Made by a program: the position numbers and the translations under genes. The notes under the pieces were generated by a model that did not search any database, had not been told where the DNA came from, and saw nothing but the letters and a program-made list of their open reading frames with translations. Positions 57,781 to 64,000 of a DNA stretch of 64,000 nucleotides are shown here, piece after piece; the stretch's first letter is position 1; the number at the start of each line of letters is the position of its first letter. The DNA comes from Pseudeuparius sepicola (taxonomy: Eukaryota; Arthropoda; Insecta; Coleoptera; Anthribidae), in assembly GCA_963920635.1 (NCBI GenBank), contig OY987301.1:44243820-44307819 (forward strand), in the 5' to 3' direction.

Positions 57781-59060
57781 ATTTGAAATGTGAGAAAAAA
57801 TTAGAAAGTTTGAAAAGATGACACCTTCAGATTTCTATTTGTCAAACAATGCAAAAATTATGTTGACATTGTTTAAGATAGCTGTGTACAATCTAATACG
57901 CCTATCTTATAATTGTCATTGTTGCCGAGCATAAACATGATAATTTTTGGCTCACAAGAAACTACGAATTAGTCGAAATTAACGGGAATGTGGGAAAGAC
58001 AGAAGCAACTAAACAGTAACATTTTCAACATCAATTATGTGTCACTTCTTGACCACCATTCCTATTTGAAGAATTATGGGGGATGAGGGCCCTGCTTAGG
58101 AAGGTGAAGTTTAGGTTATGATACTTGCCTGAAAAATTGCCCACCTTACAAACAAATTTGACAAGAACTTTTCCTGGCAGTTATGCTTTCCGGTAAGTTT
58201 TCGATGGGCCACCCTGTATAGCTTCGCTAAGTTATATCGATCTCTGCCTCTACGTATATATTGACTCCGGGACTCCTTTTCTGTCATGTGAATCATTAAT
58301 TTTAAACACTGAGAAGAACAAAGATGTCCAAAAATAGTGACGTGCCGAAGTAATAGTTTGGTACGCCTATAACAAACTTAACACAAAACAGTATTAAATA
58401 TATAACATTATTGCCTTAAGAAGTTGGCTAATAAATAATAATAAATAGCAATAACATCTGACCCAGAATACATAATTAGTAAAATATTATTTTATCGCCG
58501 CCCAGCGTCAACGAACCCTGGGCAAGTACCTTTACCTCGGGAGAGGAGTCGCACAAAAAAAAGTTCGTTGCGAAACCATCGAATTAACCAAGAAACGGTT
58601 TTTCGTGATTAGTAATTATTTTCGTGCAACACTCTTACAAAATAACCATTTCGGATTTCAATTTTCTTCGGGTGGATTTCGTTCTGCGGTCACCCGACCA
58701 TGCCGGCGCAACCGTCTGCTGGAAGATGAAGATTGGTTCGGTCTCTGCGACCGCACGCACCATTGGAAATAACACTTGATTATTGGGTATGATATAATTT
58801 AACCGCCATTATCTGAAAGTTAAACAAAGAAAAAATATATATAAAAAACTAGAAACCAAAAATAAAAAAGCAAAAACATTATAGTCTACAGATATATTTC
58901 GTGCATTAAACATGGTTTGAAAATTTTTAATACACTTGATTCGGTATTCGGTATACTTGATAAATTATATAATTTTTTTCTATAATATTTCCAAGATTAT
59001 TATAACATTACACACATTATAAAAGTAACGATTCATATTTGACTCGACATTAGCAATTTA
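57781..59060. other. Unassigned DNA
   Basis: Apart from the lone terminus at 58216, nothing recognised. A GC-richer stretch lies at 58500-58770 without motif-bearing frames. Confidence 0.45.
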
Positions 59061-59066
59061 CTTAAT

Positions 59067-59399
59067 AAATAAATTAAAAGTAAAAAAATATTTTTAAAAA
59101 AAGCTTTTATTTAAATGCGCTAAAAAGAATAAAATAATCTTTTCTTTTAAAACTTTTACTATCAACTTATAACGTCATTCCACAATTTATATGATATAAA
59201 AGCTTGTCGCGAGATTTAAGTAGTGGTATTTACTTAGTTTGAAAACTTAAATCTCGCGACAAGCTTTTATATCATATAAATTGTGGAATGACGTTATAAG
59301 TTGATAGTAAAAGTTTTAAAAGAAAAGATTATTTTATTCTTTTTAGCGCATTTAAATAAAAGCTTTTTTTAAAAATATTTTTTTACTTTTAATTTATTT
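59067..59399. repeat. Palindrome of composite element copy B
   Basis: Arms 59067-59220 and 59246-59399 are essentially perfect complements over ~154 bp around a 25-bp spacer. Outer TTAAAAGTAAAAAAATATTT and inner TATGATATAAAAGCTTGTCG match copy A. The ~60 bp between (with CTATCAACTTATAACGTCAT) do not. Confidence 0.93.
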
Positions 59400-59519
59400 T
59401 GTAATTTTTAGTTTGGCCAGGTGTCTGAGTCTATTCATCTCAGTTAACGCATCATTGTTGCAAGGTCGTTTGCCGGTTAGTTTAGAACAGTCTAGCTCTT
59501 CAATGAGGAGACCTTCTAA

Positions 59520-59887
59520 TGACCATCTTGGGTGTTCCGCCATGTTGGATTTAGAATGACGTCACACATATAATCATGCATTGTCATCCAAATTAAACGT
59601 GTGTACAAAATTTCAGCTCGATCGGTTGAAATTTAACTAGTCCGCCATCTTGAGTGTTCCGCCATGTTGGATTTAGAATGACGTCACACATATAATCATG
59701 CATTGTCATCCAAATTAAACGTGTGTACAAAATTTCAGCTCGATCGGTTGAAATTTAACTAGTCCGCCATCTTGGGTGATCCGCCATGTTGGATTTAGAA
59801 TGACGTCACACATATAATCATGCATTGTCATCCAAATTAAACGTGTGTACAAAATTTCAGCTCGATCGGTTGAAGATATCTGCTTCA
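59520..59887 (+). repeat. 122-bp minisatellite, three units
   Basis: Units start near 59523, 59645 and 59767 and are nearly identical, with GCCATGTTGGATTTAGAATG, CATGCATTGTCATCCAAATT and TTTCAGCTCGATCGGTTGAA. The third unit diverges after the last of these blocks. It forms the tandem core of composite element copy B. Confidence 0.92.
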
Positions 59888-59960
59888 AAATTGAGTTGCA
59901 AGATTCCACCCGAACAAATTACATACATACATACATACATTGCAAGTTAAATAAAAGCTT

Positions 59961-62768
59961 TTAAAATAAGAATTGGTAAACTCAATATTGCACCAGAATA
60001 CAAAATATAGGTAACATAATACATACTTATAACATAATAGAAACGTACTCAAAGTTACTTTTATAAAAACTATTTCAAAACAGCTAAAAATATTCCCGTT
60101 CTATGTGAAATTATACCTAAATTATTTTACGTATAAGGAAAATTCTGGAAATTTTCGTCTGAAACAACTGGCTAGTTCCATGCATCGCTGGTTAGACTAA
60201 TGCTAATACCCTTGTTTTATTTATCGATTCTGCATTGATATGCAGAAGTCACTGTCCTGTTATTCTATTTCCCAACATTTCTCATGTTTTTGCAATTTTG
60301 CACCTATACTGTCTGCACGTGACTGAGGTGTCAGTGCCTGTGTCGGTATACCGTTCTACTTGGTTAACGGCAATTTCGCAAATAATATTATAAAACTCGT
60401 ATTATGCAAACAACAGATTTATAACTGTTTTCGGCTTGCGTACAGAATCCTTGGGATTAATAGAAATATTTGCACATTTACGTTATCGAGCACACACCTT
60501 AGCATTTTAGAGGATATTACCACTGTTCCTTTGCCTTGTTGTTGGGTAAGCGAACGAAGCAGGTGGAAACCAGCAGAGCATAAAATTAAATACCTCCATA
60601 TAAAACACAAGTCGCAGTAATTACGATGATTAAGGATTGGTCGTACCTTCGCACGTAATTTTAGCCGATTTGCTCTTGTGGCGTGAACCGATTTTTGTTT
60701 ATAGTTAAATTCTACGGTCCGATATAAAATGTTGAGATGGAAGCAGGTTTATCGTCCTCTTTGCATTTTCCTTGATATGTTGAGAATTCCTTAAGAGCTT
60801 AGAATTGATTCGGTTGACATTTTGGAAGCATCTCTGGTTTTACCGCGCGTACAGCAATTTTGAAAAGAAAATGTTGCCCTGAAATTATATATGAAAAGTG
60901 AATATTAGCATAACTTGGTTTGTCATAGATCAAGGAATATGAAAAATACTTTTTTTGTATCGTCTCCCCGCTATACCTACAAGCTTTAAAATTGCAAGAA
61001 ATGAAAGGGAAGGAATTTCATTTACACCCGGTATGCAGCGCGTGCGATATAATAGGTATATCTTGAAAGTGCACAACATGAGAATTGTTTCATGCTAAGA
61101 GAGCTTCCGCAACGTTTTTTACAATTCTTAATAACGAGCCCCAAAGCAATCAATTTTTCCCACATTTCATTAAAAATACTTTGCCGTATAACTAGGAGTA
61201 CCCCAGAAGCAACCACATGCTTGTGAGGGGAAGGGGTGGCAATTACTATTATTTAGGCTTTATTGCCAATTGCCGAATTGCCAAAGTTTTTAAATAAAAT
61301 TTTATATTAAGCCGAAAAAGTTTTGATACGCAAAAAGTCCATTAGTTATTTCAAATGTATTTTCACAAATGCAAATTTTTTCAGTAAAGTTGTATGAAAA
61401 TGTATACCTCTTTATTTATTTAACGGTTATTTTATTTATTTCCCAAAGCCATATTAAACTGGGGCTATTAAATCTGGTATTGAGTAATGGGTATGTCTGT
61501 TTCGTACAACCAAGCCGCATTAGTCAACATCGAAATTCGGGGCAAATTTGCCGCCCCGTGGAGTGCACTTTATCCTATATAGGGTAAAACAACTCTCGGT
61601 GTCCCATTGGCGTATCGCAGAAGTTTTTCTTTTATTTCTGATTTTTGAACTGTAAAGAAATCGCAAGCGCCGTCGGCCAGCTACCTACGATTTTTTCCCA
61701 ACAGGTATCGCTCTCTGCCCGTCGACATTCCTATATTTTTTATAATTCTGGCAACTAATTCGATACTACTTAGATATCTTTCAGAAAGTGTTCCCCACAA
61801 TTATAGCCTTGTTATGGTTTCCCTTGTCAAATTTATTCCTTTTTGACAGGCTTCACCCTATAAAGTGTTGGTTGGTCCTGATTGCCTTGGCCCTGGACTC
61901 AGTTTAACAATATCTTTTAATTCAAATTTTCATGATTTTCAAAACTCACGCACGCCACTGACTGATTCATTGTCGCACACCCTCTATCTTCCCACCCTCC
62001 AAACCTTGTACCCGAAGGGTACTAATGACCCTACAGAACAACCCCTGCCATCCATCAGGGTCTTCCGTGTGATATGTAGCGTCAAATTTGCATTCTCTAT
62101 GTATCCTGTTTTGAACGAGCATCGAAGTCTACTATGGTAGAAGACGTGGTAGTGGAAGGGGTTGTTTTGAATTCATTATTTCCTGAAAAATTTGAATTCA
62201 TTATTTCGTGAAATAAAAACACCCCTTCTTGTCACAGCGTTGGTAAAAATGAATTAAGGCCGCTCCTTCGAGGAGAGAAGTATTATTTATCAGCGTCCAG
62301 AGATATACTAATATTATAGAGAAAGGAAGAAAAGGGAAAGGCAAAGATAATTGATTTTTTAGTATTTTTTAAGGAGTGTTTTATTGTGAAGGAATTCGAA
62401 TAAATTCTCGAGAATTCCAGATTTTGCTTTTTATATATTAGTTGTTCGACATTTTCCCATTCAATTCTAAGTGATAAATTGCCAGTATTTTGCAATAGTA
62501 TTTGAGGGACGCTCAAGTGTTTTACATTAATTAAATGTTATGAAATTTTTCATTCCGCTTGACCAATCGTTGAACATTTTCTTTCTATTACTAGTTAATA
62601 AAACAAAAAAATATTTTCTCATAAAAATTGCACACCCTGAAAAAATATAGAAATCAGAGTTTCGCATACTCAGTTTTTGCTAAAAATGCAGTTTTTTTTG
62701 TACCTAAATAAATAAAAACAAATCTTTGTTTTGAGATATCTTAAGGCAGCCACTAGCCACTACTTAAT
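59961..62768. other. Unassigned DNA
   Basis: No gene or complete repeat recognised. Several 60-90 codon open frames lack motifs and mostly begin with non-ATG codons. Confidence 0.5.
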
Positions 62769-62771
62769 ACA

Positions 62772-63378
62772 ACTAGTGGTATTTTCACTAGTAATCGCCC
62801 TAGTGCTTGAATTATTGCCGGAAATTTTTTGAGAACACGAATTTTTTGAGAATTATCACGAGTGTCACATTAAAATAATGTCATCTGTCAAAAAATTTCC
62901 GCTGTAATCACCTCCTGCTGCCTAGAGCAAGTGAGAATATTTCCGGAAATTTTTTGAGTTGCCATGACAAAGAAGCAAAAAACCAGCCTCTGATTGGCCA
63001 AAAAAGGTAGGTATGGAATTTTCACTAGTAATCGCTCTAGTGCTTGAATTATTGTCGGAAATTTTTCGAGTACACGAATTTTCTTAAAAAAATCATGTTA
63101 GAGAAAAATTTCCGGATATTAATTCAAGAACGTGGGGGATTCGGTAAGAAAATTCCATACCTGCACGTAAATTAAACGAAATTATCATCAAAATTTTTGT
63201 TGAGTATAATGTTGCAATGTCACATTATAATAATGCCATCTCTCAAAAAATTTCCGCTGTAATCACCTCCTGCTGCCTAGAGCAAGTGGGAATATTTCCG
63301 GAAATTTTTTGAGATGCCTTGACAACGAAGCAAAAAACGAGCCTCTGATTGGTCAAAACAGGTAGGTATGGAATTTTC
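62772..63378. repeat. Duplicated repeat cluster with inverted segments
   Basis: The blocks CACTAGTAATCGC.CTAGTG and TTGAATTATTG.CGGAAATT occur at 62788 and 63025. The longer block AAAAAATTTCCGCTGTAATC, CACCTCCTGCTGCCTAGAGC, TTTCCGGAAATTTTTTGAG and CAGCCTCTGATTGG occurs at 62890-63010 and 63245-63365. Within the second copy TTGAATTATT is also inverted (AATTAATTCAAG near 63118). It looks like a segmental duplication of a MITE-like sequence, related to a fragment near 7000. Confidence 0.7.
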
Positions 63379-63622
63379 CCTGAAATCCTACTCTCTTAGT
63401 TACGTCGTAGTTACGCTAAACCAATATTGTGGCAGCTAAAACTGATAACCCCATAACTTCTTCACATTACCAAATTTAATATAGGATTAGAAGATACGTT
63501 TTAGCACAAAAAAAAACATTTGTAGAACCGGAAGTTCAACCTAAATGAAAGCTGTCAAATGGACTTTAACTTCTAAGCATGGTAATTAAATTTATATACG
63601 GCTATTTAAGCAAAATATTCAT

Positions 63623-63699
63623 CTGACCTCAATGGGATAGCGACATGATACTCGTTATGCGTGCGAGAGGTCCTGGGTTCAAATCTCGGTTGTGGCTGC
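63623..63699 (+). other. tRNA-like sequence (pseudo-tRNA or SINE head)
   Basis: The T-arm pairs well (CTGGG, loop TTCAAAT, CTCGG, with two wobbles), giving a B-box GGTTCAAATC. A weaker A-box-like block (CAATGGGATAGCGAC) lies upstream. The 3' end TTGTGGC has no complementary 5' acceptor strand. A T-run follows, as at Pol III terminators. Probably a pseudogene or SINE head. Confidence 0.4.
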
Positions 63700-64000
63700 T
63701 TTTTTATTTTTATTTTTTAAATTACATTTTCGAAGAGGGGAAATATTTATAATTCTTGTAGTTAATTTATTCCTAAGAAGTTGGGTTGTTAAATTATGGC
63801 TACATACCTACACACTAAATAATTATTAAACTATTTGCAGTTGATAAATTCTCTTTTTAAATACAACACGTGGTATGCCTAATAATAATAGATAATACCT
63901 TTCGTTAATTTATCACTCATTATAATCCCAATGCTAAGAAAATACCACTCCTGCTGCGCATAATAGGCGCTTGTTACATTACCCCTGAAAAGGCAATCGT
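63700..64000. other. Unassigned AT-rich DNA
   Basis: Nothing recognised in the last 300 bases. Confidence 0.5.

Larger units (their letters stand above)
59067..59960 (+). mobile_element. Composite element copy B: palindrome, 122-bp minisatellite, ACAT end
   Basis: Left to right: a 333-bp palindrome, ~120 bp of spacer, three units of a 122-bp minisatellite, ACATACATACATACATAC, then GCAAGTTAAATAAAAGCTTT. This is the reverse order of copy A at 23690-24673. The minisatellite units share CCGCCATCTTGG and the TTGGATTTAGAATGACGTCA-like block with copy A units, which confirms common descent. No protein is encoded. Confidence 0.72.

Noticed and set aside
57384..58216. A complete mariner-like element between the left end at 57384 and the right end at 58216.
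   Set aside because: The ends share only CAGGGTG and no inner inverted repeat is visible, so pairing them is not justified.

Overview
The window is about two-thirds A+T, non-coding eukaryotic DNA packed with transposable elements (TEs) and satellite DNA. Tc1/mariner-type transposases of insect type, many small inverted-repeat elements flanked by TA, a non-LTR retrotransposon remnant and CCTAA-containing minisatellite DNA point to an arthropod, most likely an insect with a repeat-swollen genome. I see no bacterial features and no convincing host protein-coding gene. The only intact gene-length protein is a transposase. It may be an intergenic or intronic stretch.

Layout. 0-7 kb: anonymous DNA, the first copy of a dispersed family with a CAGTGTCC end (535), and a decayed mariner element (4148-5712) with a 251-bp MITE inside it. 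7-12 kb: inverted-repeat MITEs (7747-8382, 9207-9611), a truncated transposase N-terminus (about 10319) and the second CAGTGTCC copy. 12.8-14.6 kb: a 20-bp minisatellite, a hammerhead-like hairpin, a Harbinger-like element carrying many copies of an 8-bp word, and a 267-bp tandem duplication. 18-21.7 kb: more MITEs. 22.9-24.7 kb: a composite element made of a 122-bp minisatellite and a giant palindrome, with a hAT-like element inserted in it; its sister copy lies in opposite orientation at 59.07-59.96 kb. 25.3-26.7 kb: an isolated promoter-like sequence, then a large inverted-repeat element. 28.07-31.30 kb: nested transposons, namely a foldback element containing a mariner element disabled by three in-frame stops and also one monomer of the satellite found 2.5 kb further right. 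33.29-39.18 kb: a homogeneous satellite array with a 185-bp higher-order unit built of three ~62-bp monomers, with TE ends about 20 bp from its left edge and abutting its right edge. 42-43.5 kb: a dead non-LTR retrotransposon. 45.5 and 48.5 kb: MITEs. 49.617-51.553 kb: a structurally complete mariner-like element with ~367-bp terminal inverted repeats and an uninterrupted 357-residue DDD transposase. 52-57.3 kb: transposase and MITE fragments and the third CAGTGTCC copy. 62.77-63.38 kb: a duplicated inverted-repeat sequence.

How the parts relate. The complete element at 49.6 kb is the only plausible source of active transposase here. Several TA-flanked MITEs have similar outer ends and could be non-autonomous passengers of it or of relatives. 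The satellite probably spread from a monomer like the one inside the foldback element, which is an inference. The most unusual features are the two composite elements whose palindrome arms are self-complementary within a copy but differ between copies, and the satellite whose monomers keep a hairpin stem through a compensatory G-C to C-G change. All alignments were made by eye, so boundaries of old repeats are approximate.
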